64,000 bases of DNA from Saprospiraceae bacterium (GTDB lineage: Bacteria; Bacteroidota; Bacteroidia; Chitinophagales; Saprospiraceae), in assembly GCA_016714985.1 (NCBI GenBank), contig JADKBS010000006.1, positions 62,001-126,000 of the forward strand, read 5' to 3'. A model generated the notes under the pieces. The model saw only the letters and a program-made list of their open reading frames with translations, was not told the origin of the DNA and searched no databases. A program made the position numbers and the translations under genes. Below, piece by piece: positions 8,573 to 17,953 of the stretch; position 1 is the stretch's first letter; each line of letters opens with the position of its first letter.

Positions 8573-9619
8573 TTACGGGCTGACCTCTTTTTTCACTAAA
8601 TAAAGATATACGGGGAAGTGGTCGCTGTAACCTCCGATATAATTGTCAAAATCAAAAGTACGGAAAGGGTAGCCTTTGTATTGCCCTGTTTTTTGCACAA
8701 GGTAAGGCTTGTTGTGTACCTGCGCTTTGTGGAAGCGGTAACCCGATTGGTCTTCATTGACAAGCCCTTCGGAGATGATGATCTGGTCAAAAAGACTCCA
8801 TGCATCCTGATAGGCCATTGTGCCCAATCCTTCTTTGAAATAGGCGTACATTGGGTTGAAAAAACCACCCGGTTTCACATCTCCTTTCTTTGGTTTGGCT
8901 TCTAACACTTTTTTGACGCTGGGGCTGTTTGGATCGTCGTTCAAGTCACCCATGATGATGACTTTCACATTTGGATTGAGCGCAAGCAATGAGTCTTTTA
9001 CCGTTTTGCAAAGGGCAGCAGCAGTGTTTCGATAGGGAGCGGTTGCGGCTTCGCCACCACGGCGGCTTGGCCAGTGATTGACCAACACATGCAATTCTTC
9101 ACCATCAAGTAAACCGCTCACATGAAGGATGTCACGGGTCAGGTTACGTTCGCCATCGCTACCATAAATCATCAATGGAATCGCCTGGCTACCCGTGAGC
9201 GTGAAATATTTGGGTTGGTAAATTAATCCAACGTCAATCCCTCTTTCGTCTGGGGAATCATAGTGTACAATCTGATAATTGCGGCTTGCCACTTTTTCCT
9301 GTTTCACAAAATCCTCAAGTACAAGCCGGTTCTCGATTTCAGCGATGCCGAGAATAGCCACACCGTCCGGCGTAAGGTCCGTTCCCAATTCCGATACTAC
9401 CCTGTCGAGGTTCTTCAGTTTATCGTTGTACACCTCAGTCGTCCAGTTCCTTTTGCCATTAGGCAAGAACTCGGAATCGTCCGTGTCCGGGCTGTCAATG
9501 GTGTCAAACAAGTTCTCAAAGTTGTAGAACCCGACGCAAGCCACTTTAAAGGACTGCTTTTGGGCGAAAACGGGCAGGAAAGCCAGTAGCAGGAGGAAAA
9601 CAAGAAAATTGCTCTTCAT
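8573..9619 (-). CDS. Secreted endonuclease/exonuclease/phosphatase family protein
   Basis: 348 residues with a signal peptide (about 1-19, ending VFAQ). Motifs of the DNase I-like metal hydrolase fold are visible: NFENLFD near 33, GIAEIEN near 109, VNHWPSRRGG near 180, MGDLNDDPNS near 222 and SDHFPVYLYL at the end. The His and Asp of GDLND and SDH are the catalytic set. The substrate is unknown (nucleic acid, phospholipid or phosphoester). Exported, since it has a signal peptide but no sorting domain. Confidence 0.88.
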   Translation of the reverse strand: MKSNFLVFLLLLAFLPVFAQKQSFKVACVGFYNFENLFDTIDSPDTDDSEFLPNGKRNWTTEVYNDKLKNLDRVVSELGTDLTPDGVAILGIAEIENRLVLEDFVKQEKVASRNYQIVHYDSPDERGIDVGLIYQPKYFTLTGSQAIPLMIYGSDGERNLTRDILHVSGLLDGEELHVLVNHWPSRRGGEAATAPYRNTAAALCKTVKDSLLALNPNVKVIIMGDLNDDPNSPSVKKVLEAKPKKGDVKPGGFFNPMYAYFKEGLGTMAYQDAWSLFDQIIISEGLVNEDQSGYRFHKAQVHNKPYLVQKTGQYKGYPFRTFDFDNYIGGYSDHFPVYLYLVKKEVSP

Positions 9620-9711
9620 TTTACTTGGAATAATTGTGGCAAAGCTACGACGGTACTTCGTTCATTTGCCGCTTCCAAGAGTTAAGTTTATGCGGAAATT
9701 CACATGGTAGA

Positions 9712-9792
9712 GATTGTTGGATTGTTTCATTGTTATCGTGGTTCGTGCGAAATAACAATTCAACAATCCAACAATTCAGCAATCCAACAATC
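9712..9792. repeat. Intergenic inverted word repeat (word GATTGTTGG)
   Basis: Left arm 9712-9736 and right arm 9751-9792 are reverse complementary over about 24 bases with one or two mismatches; the right arm has an extra tandem copy of the word. The right end overlaps the stop codon of the DUF1501 gene (minus strand, 9791-9793). Confidence 0.8.
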
Positions 9793-11335
9793 AATTTTTC
9801 ACCACCAATTTCGTCTTCTGCCGCCCATTTTCGAGGCGCAGGTGGAAATAGTAGCTGCCATTTGGCAAGCCTGAGCTATCAAATTGAACGGTATGCTCCC
9901 CAGCGGCAAGGCGTTTGTTTATCAATAATTTCAGCTCTTGGCCAGCACCGTTGAACAGGCTCAAGCGAACGTGCTCGTTGCCGCAATTGAATTTAACGTT
10001 CACCTCCCGACCGAATGGATTGGGGTAGGGAAGCACCAGCATTTCGGGGGCGGGCAATTGGTCTGTTCCACTGATATTGCAACCATCCATCAATGGAATA
10101 TAGGAGAATTCAGGGAACAATAAGTTTTGGACATCGGCCTGTGGGACCTCGAACCAATCCATCAACAATGAGCCATAGATATTCCGGAAATCGTATTGCA
10201 TGGCAACAGCTTCCTGCACTTCTGGTGCATCTGGGATTTCAGGGCTATCGCCTGTGAACCCAGGTTTTACGCAAGACCCGAAAAGCATGAGGGGAGCAGC
10301 GTCGCCGTGGTCGGTGCCGAGGCTGTCGTTGGAGCGGATGCGGCGGCCAAACTCGCTGAAGGTCATGGTCGCAACCCGTTTTTCGATGCCGAGCAAAGTC
10401 AAATCTTGTTGGAACGCAGTAACCGCATCGCTTAACGTCTGGAGCAGTTCGGAATGAGTGCCCAAGGTCGGGTCAAGTACCACCTGGCCTGCGTGGGTGT
10501 CAAATCCGCCGAGGTTCACAACATAAACTTTGGTTTTCAAACCTCCGGCAATCAACAGTGCCACATTTTTCAATTGGTTTCCAAGATTGGTATCGGGGTA
10601 GGTAACCATGTTGGCGGCGTTGCCTGCGGCCTCCATGATGCCATTGCTGTAGGCATTGGTGGATTCAATGCTTTGCCGAAGATAGGCCAACTCCTCACCA
10701 TAAGGCGTACTTGGTGCAGTGTCATTGCCACTATTCACCAACTGGTTCAACATGGTCGGGTCGTTGACTGCCATACTGAAATTTGAGGTAAACCCTTGAC
10801 AAGTCTCCGTCACCGTGCCTCCAAGCGTAAGCGCAAATGGGTCTGGGTAATCCGAATTTGGATAACCATCCGGGAAGTTCGGCTGCCCCAATTGGAAATG
10901 GCGACCTAACCAGCCGGTTGCCCAATACTCATCGGCTGGGGAGCCAGAAGTCCAAATGTCGGTGCTTCGGAAGTGACTGCGGTTTTGGTTGGGGTAGCCT
11001 GCAGCTTGTACCACGCCCATTTTACCTTCATCAAAAAGCCCTTTGAGGCCAGTCATGGATGGGTGAAAAGCTTGGTTGAAGCCCACATCAAGCAGGCTCG
11101 ACTGCGGGATGAGGATATTGCCACGAGCATTGGCCAATTTGTCGTACTGATCGAGTGGGGTGATCATGCCGAGGCCATCATTGCCACCGTTGAGCTGTAC
11201 GAGCACCAACACTCGGTCGTTTTCATTATTGATGGCTGAGAATATGGATGACTTTGGCATTGCGCTGAGCTTGAAGCCATTGAGCAGCAAAGGCAATGAA
11301 AGTCCGGTAGTTTGTATGAAATTTCTCCGCTTCAT
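9791..11335 (-). CDS. DUF1501 domain protein with type IX secretion sorting domain
   Basis: 514 residues. A leader (about 1-25) precedes the DUF1501 domain (roughly 40-400), a sulfatase/alkaline-phosphatase-like fold recognisable by VLVQLNGGNDGLGMITP, NRSHFRSTDIWTSG and TFSEFGRRIRSNDSLGTDHGD. The last ~85 residues (LPYPNPFGREVNVKFN to KTKLVVKN) are a type A T9SS C-terminal sorting domain, so the protein is exported by the PorQ-containing T9SS. Pairs with the DUF1800 gene just upstream, a widely conserved partnership of unknown function. ATG start at 11335. Confidence 0.92.
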   Translation of the reverse strand: MKRRNFIQTTGLSLPLLLNGFKLSAMPKSSIFSAINNENDRVLVLVQLNGGNDGLGMITPLDQYDKLANARGNILIPQSSLLDVGFNQAFHPSMTGLKGLFDEGKMGVVQAAGYPNQNRSHFRSTDIWTSGSPADEYWATGWLGRHFQLGQPNFPDGYPNSDYPDPFALTLGGTVTETCQGFTSNFSMAVNDPTMLNQLVNSGNDTAPSTPYGEELAYLRQSIESTNAYSNGIMEAAGNAANMVTYPDTNLGNQLKNVALLIAGGLKTKVYVVNLGGFDTHAGQVVLDPTLGTHSELLQTLSDAVTAFQQDLTLLGIEKRVATMTFSEFGRRIRSNDSLGTDHGDAAPLMLFGSCVKPGFTGDSPEIPDAPEVQEAVAMQYDFRNIYGSLLMDWFEVPQADVQNLLFPEFSYIPLMDGCNISGTDQLPAPEMLVLPYPNPFGREVNVKFNCGNEHVRLSLFNGAGQELKLLINKRLAAGEHTVQFDSSGLPNGSYYFHLRLENGRQKTKLVVKN

Positions 11336-11338
11336 TTT

Positions 11339-11428
11339 TTGAAGGATTGAAGGATTGATGGATGGAAGGATTGAAGATTGTTGGGACAGCGTAAGCCTTT
11401 TACCTGCCAGTTCTTCAATCCTTTTACC
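11339..11428. repeat. Intergenic word repeat (word GGATTGAA) between DUF1800 and DUF1501
   Basis: Left run of GGATTGA-type words from 11341 to about 11380; a shorter complementary run CTTCAATCC at 11413-11421. The same word recurs between nuoM and nuoN. Confidence 0.65.
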
Positions 11429-11433
11429 CTTAC

Positions 11434-13131
11434 TTAACTAAGGTAATATTCCGGCATGTACATCATGCCTCGAAGGAGGGCTGTCAATTTGTTCCGCACA
11501 GGCGTCGCAGCAGCAGTATTGCTGGGATCGCTCAAATAATTGCTGTATTGTGTGCTCCAGACCGTGTCTGCTTGGCCATTTGGCAGCAGCAACCCCTTCA
11601 AATAACCATGTTGCAACGTTGTGATGGGCTGCGGAAAAAGGATTTTCACACATTCATCAATCAGAGCATCAGCTGTAGTTGGATTGTCTAGGGTGGCGAC
11701 GAACTTTAGTACATCAATTTTTGCTGCAAACAGCACATTGTTGTTGTCGTCGTTAATCGTAAGCCCAGCGTTCAGCATCCGGTTTGTATAATTTTGACGG
11801 AAAGGAAGCGTGACCGAACTTATCCAATGCCTGTAAAAAACAGGCTCTTGGTAATACGCCTTCCAACCTGCTACGCTTGGTGGATCGTAATAGGGCATTT
11901 GCATTTGGGAGGTCCTTGTAAATGCCTGAGAGAATACAGCATAGTACTGGGATAAATTGGCAGGAGCCATGTCAATCTCAAACATCTTGAACAGGCCAAT
12001 TACAAAGTCAATTGGGCTTTTTATCATCGGACCCACGTTCAGGATATCGAAGAAATGCTCACTTTTAAGCAAGGCTTCCAGTGCAGGCTTGATTTCATAA
12101 TTATTATCAAGCAGAATTTGCGCCATTGGGGCAATCACCTCTTCCTCCACCTGTTGCGGTATCTCGTAGTAAACAAACCAGCGATAAAGCTTGCGGCAAA
12201 TGAACTTGGCGCACTCGTCTTTCTCAAAAATTTTATCAATTAAAAAAGCATATTCCTGATCGCCCAGATTGGGGATTTGCAGGTCATCGAAACGGTGCGA
12301 GAGTTGCTTGGTGGTCTGGTTGTGGCGGGTTGCCGTAAAAAACGCTTCGATAGTTTGGGCATTTGGTGGGCTGTTGAGCACCACTCTCGACCGCCAACCT
12401 GAAAAGACCTTGGCCATTTCTACCACGTCCTGTTCTGTATAATTGGTGTAGTCGTTGGGCCCAGCCAAAAGGCCTTTGCCAATGGTGAAAAGTTCAAGGA
12501 CTTCTCTTGCATAGTTTTCATTTGGAGAATTTGCGGTATTGTCGTCACCGTTCAAGTACCGCAACATAGCAGGTTCGATGGTCATGGCCTTTGTCAAGTC
12601 CCTGAAATTTCCAATCGCATGAGATCGAAGCAATTGGCTGTAACTGTAAAATACACGGGTGTCGGGTTGATCTGCCACTGGGAAATGGTTGTGCCAAAAC
12701 AGCACCATTTTCTCTCTGATGCTGGTTCCCTCCGTGTGCATTAGGTTCAATGTCCATGCTCGCAAAGACTGCTCCCTTGATGCACGAAGTCCTTGGACAG
12801 CACCACTGTAGAGCTTGTCCACCCAAGTTTCACCGATAGGGGTATTCACATCTTCCGTGAAATAATAGTTGACAGGTGGCGATGGAGGGTCGTTGGGCAA
12901 GGTCATCAGTTTGGACATGGTATCGTCAAGCCCATCGTTTACAGCCTCCTTAATCTGTTGATAAGAAGCACCAAAACTGGCCCTGCGGAGCAAGTGCGCA
13001 GCTTGCTCATAGCCAAATGGCCCAGTGTAGGGCGTCAGCCCAGAAAGGATGTCCAACGATGAAACGGTCTTCACTGCCTTGTCTGAGCGGGAATGCCCAA
13101 CAAGCCTTGCAAGGGTAGCTCTTCTATCCAT
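11434..13131 (-). CDS. DUF1800 domain-containing protein
   Basis: 565 residues covering the whole DUF1800 family: the N-terminal AAHLLRRASFGA motif near 45, ENYAREVLELFTIG near 205, VVEMAKVFSGWR near 237 and the C-terminal PPSVAGWKAY region near 435. No clear signal peptide at the very N-terminus, although the first 25 residues are basic and small. Function unknown; commonly encoded immediately upstream of DUF1501, as here, separated only by a word repeat. Probably co-transcribed with it. Confidence 0.92.
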   Translation of the reverse strand: MDRRATLARLVGHSRSDKAVKTVSSLDILSGLTPYTGPFGYEQAAHLLRRASFGASYQQIKEAVNDGLDDTMSKLMTLPNDPPSPPVNYYFTEDVNTPIGETWVDKLYSGAVQGLRASREQSLRAWTLNLMHTEGTSIREKMVLFWHNHFPVADQPDTRVFYSYSQLLRSHAIGNFRDLTKAMTIEPAMLRYLNGDDNTANSPNENYAREVLELFTIGKGLLAGPNDYTNYTEQDVVEMAKVFSGWRSRVVLNSPPNAQTIEAFFTATRHNQTTKQLSHRFDDLQIPNLGDQEYAFLIDKIFEKDECAKFICRKLYRWFVYYEIPQQVEEEVIAPMAQILLDNNYEIKPALEALLKSEHFFDILNVGPMIKSPIDFVIGLFKMFEIDMAPANLSQYYAVFSQAFTRTSQMQMPYYDPPSVAGWKAYYQEPVFYRHWISSVTLPFRQNYTNRMLNAGLTINDDNNNVLFAAKIDVLKFVATLDNPTTADALIDECVKILFPQPITTLQHGYLKGLLLPNGQADTVWSTQYSNYLSDPSNTAAATPVRNKLTALLRGMMYMPEYYLS

Positions 13132-13282
13132 ATTGAAAAATTGAAAATTAGAACTGAAACTGTGGCTTTTTGCGGATAAGCAGTCTGATTGACTTTGAAA
13201 ATTTGGAGTCGTTTAATTGGAAGGAAATTTTTTTTCAAATCGGTGAAAATCATACCAATTTCACCCATCTATGAATAGAAAA

Positions 13283-13315
13283 GCCGAGACAATTACCAAA
13301 ATGTGTTGTCTCGGC
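13283..13315 (-). terminator. Intrinsic terminator downstream of the SCP2-like gene
   Basis: GCCGAGACAA (13283-13292) pairs with TTGTCTCGGC (13306-13315). On the minus strand the stem is followed by TTTTC. It lies about 40 bases past the stop of the SCP2-like gene. Confidence 0.75.
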
Positions 13316-13352
13316 CTCGTGTTCAGCGAACAGCATCGGTGGGTAGGCGATA

Positions 13353-13703
13353 TTACATAATCCCAAACAACTTGGCGTACTTCATGATTTCTGCCGTGTT
13401 CGTGATTTTGAGTTTTCCTGTGAAAACGGCCATCATCGGGTTCAATTCTCCCCTTAGCAGGGCAATGAAATTTTTCTCCTTGGCGGTGATTTTGCATTTC
13501 GGCTCACCTTCAAAATGTTCAAAAACCTGCATCTGATTGTCCTTGACAATAACGCTGAACTGGCCGCCGCCATCGCCCTCTATGTCGAAATGAAAATTCG
13601 TATCCACCCCGTTCATCCATTCAGGCTTGACAGATAGGGGAAGATTGGTGATGAAATCCTTGGCATTATGAATGGTGAACTTGGGTACTTTGCTTAAATC
13701 CAT
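13353..13703 (-). CDS. SCP2 sterol-binding domain protein
   Basis: 116 residues forming a single SCP2-like alpha/beta domain. Its recognisable elements are FHFDIEGDGGGQFSVIVKDNQ, CKITAKEKNFIALLRGELNPMMAVFTGKLKITN and the final KYAKLFGIM. The family binds hydrophobic ligands such as acyl-CoA or sterols in a cavity; the bacterial ligand is unknown. Cytoplasmic, no signal. Followed by an intrinsic terminator and apparently monocistronic. Confidence 0.88.
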   Translation of the reverse strand: MDLSKVPKFTIHNAKDFITNLPLSVKPEWMNGVDTNFHFDIEGDGGGQFSVIVKDNQMQVFEHFEGEPKCKITAKEKNFIALLRGELNPMMAVFTGKLKITNTAEIMKYAKLFGIM

Positions 13704-13755
13704 TTTTTCAATGTTAAAGAATGATGTCGAATTGTCTAGGGAAAAAGACCAGTGG

Positions 13756-13776
13756 CCTCAAATGACCAATGACCAA
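13756..13776. repeat. Single-arm word repeat (AATGACCAATGACC)
   Basis: Two tandem copies of the AATGACC word between two minus-strand genes, without a clear opposite arm. The same word forms the full hairpin upstream of nuoI. Confidence 0.4.
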
Positions 13777-13798
13777 TTCCACCGCAAGGTTACGAAAT

Positions 13799-14626
13799 TC
13801 ATAGCAACTGCTCCATCCATTTGACCAAGAAGGCCAAGACTTCGCCCTGCTGCGGTTCATTGTGTATTTCATGTTTAAGACCCGGCCAAAGTTGGAAGGT
13901 CACATCACCTTTGAGGCGTTTGGATAGGGCTAAGGTGGCTTGAGGAGAAGTAAGCGGGTCGTTTTCGCCGTGCATGAGCAGGGTAGGGCAGGGCGCAGTG
14001 CCTGTGAATTCGTCAAGGAATTTTGCACCACCAAGCAGTTCGTATCCAGTCTTAACTGAAATGCGATTATGGACCAACGGGTCATTCAAATACGCCTCGA
14101 TAACTGCAGGGTCGTTTGATAATCCATTTATATCCAACCCGTTATTTTGGGTCAGATCGTGCCAAACAAAATTCATCACCTGAGCAAAAACGACAATCAA
14201 CTTGGAAGGTTGTTTGGGCAATCGAATCCAAGGCCCTGTGGCAATCAAACCTGTGATGGCAGGTTTTCTTCGCAGCATATCGTTCAAAATTACATTGCCG
14301 CCCATGCTATGTCCATAAAGGAAAATGGGCAAGTGGGGGTATTTTTCGCTTGCCAGTTTCAGCAGCAATTCCACGTCATCCATCATGGAATCAAGGCCGT
14401 GCGTATGCCCCCGCTTGCCTTCTGAGCGCCCATGCCCTTGGTGGTCAAATCCGATGGTTGTAATCTTTTTCTCCGAAAAAAAGCGGGCAACATGGTCGTA
14501 ACGGCCGACATGCTCACCGATGCCATGCACAAGGCAAACGACAGCACGTGCGCCTTCCACTTGCCAGTGCTGAAAATGCAGTCTTACACCAACCTTGTTT
14601 TCTTGCTGAAAATCTATGATTTGCAT
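13799..14626 (-). CDS. Alpha/beta hydrolase, monoacylglycerol lipase / lysophospholipase type
   Basis: 275 residues of the Serine aminopeptidase S33/Hydrolase_4 family. Oxyanion region VHGIGEHVGRYDHVA near 33-47, GFDHQGHGRSEGKRGH near 59-74, nucleophile elbow GHSMGG with Ser107, acid in GENDPLTSP near 219 and catalytic His in PGLKHEIHNE near 249. These are the diagnostic motifs of bacterial monoglyceride lipases. Cytoplasmic by lack of a signal peptide. Monocistronic, divergent from the nuo operon. Confidence 0.88.
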   Translation of the reverse strand: MQIIDFQQENKVGVRLHFQHWQVEGARAVVCLVHGIGEHVGRYDHVARFFSEKKITTIGFDHQGHGRSEGKRGHTHGLDSMMDDVELLLKLASEKYPHLPIFLYGHSMGGNVILNDMLRRKPAITGLIATGPWIRLPKQPSKLIVVFAQVMNFVWHDLTQNNGLDINGLSNDPAVIEAYLNDPLVHNRISVKTGYELLGGAKFLDEFTGTAPCPTLLMHGENDPLTSPQATLALSKRLKGDVTFQLWPGLKHEIHNEPQQGEVLAFLVKWMEQLL

Positions 14627-14994
14627 GGAGTGTTTTTTTGAGTTGCAAAAAAAAGCAAATGCTATTCAACTTCGTTGTGATTGGATAGAAAATTGCAAAA
14701 CCGAGCAACCACAAGCATTTATCCACGTTGAAAATAAAGCAGCCATTTTGCAAACCTTTTAGCGCCCACAAGGTTGAACTTAGGGGATGAAAAAAATCTT
14801 CAAAATAAAATTTGCCTGTTTTGGCTTTTTTTTCAAAACAAACCCTAAACTGCCCCGCAAAAGTCATTCTTAAATTGTAAAAAAACACCCTTGTACTGAT
14901 TAAAAATCAGTAATTCCAGTAGTTTTCATCCTAATTATTCGTAAGCCATAGAATATTTTTTGTCCCTACTTTTGCCGCTCAATTTTACCGAAAC
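14627..14994. other. Divergent intergenic region upstream of the nuo operon
   Basis: 368 bases without a credible gene; A+T-rich toward the nuo side. Contains only the promoter-like element described separately. No palindrome of either repeat class is evident here, in contrast to the spacers inside the operon. Confidence 0.6.
14967..14974 (+). promoter_or_regulatory. Possible Bacteroidota -7 promoter element for nuo operon
   Basis: TACTTTTG at 14967-14974 fits the TAnnTTTG consensus of the primary Bacteroidota sigma factor and lies 20 bases before the nuoA start. A matching TTG at -33 is not convincing, so this is tentative. Confidence 0.35.
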
Positions 14995-15348
14995 ATGAAT
15001 CCGTATCTTCCCATTCTGATGGTCTTGTTCGTTGCCTTAGGCTTTGTGGTGATAACCCTGGTGGGCACTCACGTCCTTGGCCCCAAACGAAAGACCGCCA
15101 TAAAGGACGACGCCTTCGAGTGCGGCATCCCGTCCATCGGTGACGCCCGCAGCCCCTTTTCCATAAAATATTTCCTTGTGGCCATCCTCTTTGTCCTTTT
15201 CGATGTGGAGGTCATCTTCATGTACCCCTGGGCCGTCAACTTCAAAAAGCTTGGTCTCATGGGCCTCCTCGAAATGTTCACCTTCATGGCTGTGCTTTTC
15301 ATTGGCCTGATGTACATCTTCAAGAAAGGCGCGCTGAAGTGGGAATGA
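14995..15348 (+). CDS. nuoA: NADH-quinone oxidoreductase subunit A
   Basis: 117 residues, three transmembrane helices (about 4-26, 60-82, 88-108). The conserved loop FECGIPSIGDARSPFSIKYF with its functional Cys is at about residues 41-60 and FDVEVIFMYPW follows. First gene of a complete nuoA-N operon encoding the proton-pumping complex I of the inner membrane. Confidence 0.96.
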   Translation: MNPYLPILMVLFVALGFVVITLVGTHVLGPKRKTAIKDDAFECGIPSIGDARSPFSIKYFLVAILFVLFDVEVIFMYPWAVNFKKLGLMGLLEMFTFMAVLFIGLMYIFKKGALKWE

Positions 15349-15352
15349 AAAT

Positions 15353-15425
15353 CGGTGGACGATAGACGGCTTACGGTTGACGGAGACCCCGCACCGTCCA
15401 CCGTCCACCGTCCACCGTCCACCGT
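15353..15425. repeat. Inverted word repeat nuoA-nuoB (word CCGTCCA)
   Basis: Right arm 15389-15425 is four to five tandem CCGTCCA units; left arm 15353-15383 carries GGTGGAC, GACGG and related degenerate copies. Starts four bases after the nuoA stop. The reading frame of nuoB is open through the repeat, which makes nuoB look 25 residues too long. Confidence 0.8.
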
Positions 15426-15429
15426 TGAT

Positions 15430-15975
15430 ATGAATATAGACATCAGACCAGAAAATACGCCGCCCGGCCTTGAAGGCACCGGCTTTTTCGCTACCTCGCT
15501 CGACAAGGTGGTGGGACTTGCCCGTGCCAACTCGCTCTGGCCGCTGCCATTTGCCACCTCGTGCTGCGGCATCGAATTCATGGCGACCATGGCCAGCCAC
15601 TATGACCTTGGCCGTTTCGGGGCCGAGCGCCTCAGCTTCTCTGCCCGCCAGGCTGACCTGTTGATGGTCATGGGAACCATTTCTAAGAAAATGGGCCCGG
15701 TGCTGCGGCAAGTTTATGAGCAGATGGCCGAGCCAAAATGGGTGCTTTCGATGGGTGCTTGCGCCAGCAGCGGCGGCATTTTCGATACGTATTCGGTCTT
15801 GCAGGGCATTGACCGCATCATTCCTGTCGATGTTTACATCCCCGGCTGCCCGCCCCGCCCCGAACAGGTGCTGGACGGCATTTTGAAAATACAAGAATTG
15901 GCCAAAAACGAAAGCCTGCGCCGCAGGCATTCTGCCGAGTACAAAGAAATGCAGAACGCTTACGGACTTGAATAG
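15430..15975 (+). CDS. nuoB: NADH-quinone oxidoreductase subunit B
   Basis: 181 residues from ATG 15430 (MNIDIRPENT); the frame is open back to 15355 but that part is translated word repeat. Ligands of cluster N2 are Cys45, Cys46 (SCCGIEF), Cys111 (GACASSGG) and Cys140 (IPGCPPRPE). Peripheral-arm subunit passing electrons to quinone at the junction with NuoD. Confidence 0.96.
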   Translation: MNIDIRPENTPPGLEGTGFFATSLDKVVGLARANSLWPLPFATSCCGIEFMATMASHYDLGRFGAERLSFSARQADLLMVMGTISKKMGPVLRQVYEQMAEPKWVLSMGACASSGGIFDTYSVLQGIDRIIPVDVYIPGCPPRPEQVLDGILKIQELAKNESLRRRHSAEYKEMQNAYGLE

Positions 15976-16048
15976 AGGGTGAGAGCGTGAAGAATGAGAA
16001 ATAAGCGTTGCCCTACACCCTCTCACTTCTCTCACTCTCTCACATTCT
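15974..16048. repeat. Inverted word repeat nuoB-nuoC (word GTGAGAG)
   Basis: Left arm 15974-16000 (GGTGAGAG, GTGAAGAATGAGAA) and right arm 16018-16048 (CTCTCAC, TTCTCTCAC, TCTCTCAC). Begins at the nuoB stop codon and ends three bases before the nuoC start. Confidence 0.8.
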
Positions 16049-16051
16049 GAA

Positions 16052-16573
16052 ATGATAGCAACACAACCACATATCGCTTGGATGGAAGAAGTCGTCGGGC
16101 ATCTTCGGGAACGCTTCGGGGCACAGGTGCTTTCGGTGGAGCAGGCTTACGACTTTCCAAATATTGTTATTGCGAAGCAAAGCCTGATGGACGTGCTTGC
16201 TTTTTTGAAAAATGACCCTGAAATGGGCTTCACCTTCCTGACTACACTTTGCGGAATGCACATGCCGGAACAAGTAGGCCAGGAGTTTGGCATGGTCTAT
16301 CAGCTGCACAATTTGCCACAAAACAGGCGGTTGCGGGTTAAAATCTTCATGCCTGAAAGTGATTTGGATGTGCCAACGGCAACCTCACTTTGGCCAACGG
16401 CCAACTGGATGGAGCGTCAGGAATACGATTTCTTTGGCTTCAATTTCGTTGGCCACCCCGACCTGCGCCGCATTTTGAACATGGATGAAATGAATTACTT
16501 CCCCATGCGCAAGCAGTACCCGCTAGAGGATTTGGGGAAACATGATAAGGATGATGCAAAGTTTGGGCGGTGA
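16052..16573 (+). CDS. nuoC: NADH-quinone oxidoreductase subunit C
   Basis: 173 residues of the 30 kDa subunit family. The signature ERQEYDFFGFNFVGHPDLRR is at residues about 122-141, followed by the usual C-terminal RKQYPLEDLGK. Not fused to NuoD. Stop is followed immediately by a long palindromic element. Confidence 0.94.
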   Translation: MIATQPHIAWMEEVVGHLRERFGAQVLSVEQAYDFPNIVIAKQSLMDVLAFLKNDPEMGFTFLTTLCGMHMPEQVGQEFGMVYQLHNLPQNRRLRVKIFMPESDLDVPTATSLWPTANWMERQEYDFFGFNFVGHPDLRRILNMDEMNYFPMRKQYPLEDLGKHDKDDAKFGR

Positions 16574-16576
16574 TGC

Positions 16577-16731
16577 CCTTTTTATTGTTGCCGCAGGCAA
16601 ACCTCAACGTCACGTTTGTCATTTACGCAGGCAAACTGCAACATCACGAGGGAAGTCATGTGCGGAAAATATGACGCCGCAGCGCTTGTCCCGATTTCTC
16701 GGGATTGCCTACGGCAAGGACAAAAGCGGCT
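16577..16731. repeat. Long palindromic element, copy A (diverged), nuoC-nuoD
   Basis: Contains two left-type segments (TTGTTGCCGCAGGCAAAC at 16585-16602; TTTGTCATTTACGCAGGC at 16615-16632) and a right-type segment GCCTACGGCAAGGACAAAAG (16707-16726). Same family as copies at 17952, 38575 and 58386. It fills the nuoC-nuoD spacer. Confidence 0.75.
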
Positions 16732-16756
16732 TTGAAATCACAATGATTGTTTGTAA

Positions 16757-17953
16757 ATGATTGAGAATCAAAACATACTGACACCCGAAAAGGAATACGT
16801 GACCCTTAACTTGGGTCCCACGCACCCTGCCACGCACGGCATTTTCCAGAACATCCTGAAGATGGATGGGGAAATCATCGTGTCCACCGAGCCGACCATC
16901 GGGTACATCCACCGGGCCTTCGAGAAGCTGGCCGAGCACCGTCCCTACAACCAAATCGCTCCCATCACCGACCGGATGAACTACTGCTCGGCCCCCATCA
17001 ACAATATGGGCTGGCACATGACGGTGGAGAAACTCATCGGTTGCGAAGTGCCCAAGCGGGCGCAATACATCCGAGTCATCATCATGGAACTGGCCCGCAT
17101 CGCCGACCATATCATCTGCGACTCGGTCATCGGGGTGGACACCGGAGCACTTTCCGGCTTCCTCTACATCTTCCAGGAGCGGGAGCATATCTACGAGATT
17201 TTCGAGGAGGTCTGCGGCGCTCGTTTGACGACCAACACGGGGCGCATCGGCGGCATGGAGCGTGATTTTTCGCCAAAAGCTTGGGAGAAACTGGAATACT
17301 TCGTGAAGCATTTTCCCGAAAAACTACACGAATTTGAAAGCCTCTTGCTCCGCAACCGCATCTTCATGGACCGCACCATCAACGTCGGGCCAATCAGTGC
17401 CGAGCGGGCATTGGCCTACGGCTTCACCGGCCCCAACCTCCGTGCCGCTGGCGTGGACTACGACGTGCGGGTGATGAACCCTTACAGCAGCTACGAGGAT
17501 TTTGATTTCCAAATCCCCGTTGGCACAAACGGCGACACCTACGACCGTTTCATGGTGCGCCTTGAAGAGATGAAACAAAGTCTCAGCATCATCAAACAGG
17601 CCATGAAGAACATGCCCGACGGCCCCATCCATGCCGACGTGCCAGCGTTCTACCTGCCACCAAAAGAGGAGGTGTACTCGAAAATGGAGGCGCTGATTTA
17701 CCAGTTCAAAATAGTGATGGGTGAGATGGATGTGCCAAAGGGCGAGGTCTATCACGCCGTCGAGGGTGGCAATGGCGAGTTGGGTTTCTACCTCGTCAGC
17801 GATGGCGGGCGGACGCCGTTCCGACTGCACCTGCGCCGACCTTGTTTCATCTACTACCAGGCGTACCCGGAGATGATTCAAGGGGCGATGCTGAGCGATG
17901 CGATTTTGACGATGAGTAGTATGAATGTGATTGCGGGGGAGTTGGATGCGTGA
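16757..17953 (+). CDS. nuoD: NADH-quinone oxidoreductase subunit D
   Basis: 398 residues of the 49 kDa subunit. NLGPTHPATHG near residues 17-27, GYIHRAFEKLAEHR near 49-62, then PVGTNGDTYDR and the C-terminal RAP-like end LRRPCFIYYQAYPEMIQGAMLSD and VIAGELDA. Forms the quinone-binding pocket with NuoB. Starts at ATG 16757. Confidence 0.96.
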   Translation: MIENQNILTPEKEYVTLNLGPTHPATHGIFQNILKMDGEIIVSTEPTIGYIHRAFEKLAEHRPYNQIAPITDRMNYCSAPINNMGWHMTVEKLIGCEVPKRAQYIRVIIMELARIADHIICDSVIGVDTGALSGFLYIFQEREHIYEIFEEVCGARLTTNTGRIGGMERDFSPKAWEKLEYFVKHFPEKLHEFESLLLRNRIFMDRTINVGPISAERALAYGFTGPNLRAAGVDYDVRVMNPYSSYEDFDFQIPVGTNGDTYDRFMVRLEEMKQSLSIIKQAMKNMPDGPIHADVPAFYLPPKEEVYSKMEALIYQFKIVMGEMDVPKGEVYHAVEGGNGELGFYLVSDGGRTPFRLHLRRPCFIYYQAYPEMIQGAMLSDAILTMSSMNVIAGELDA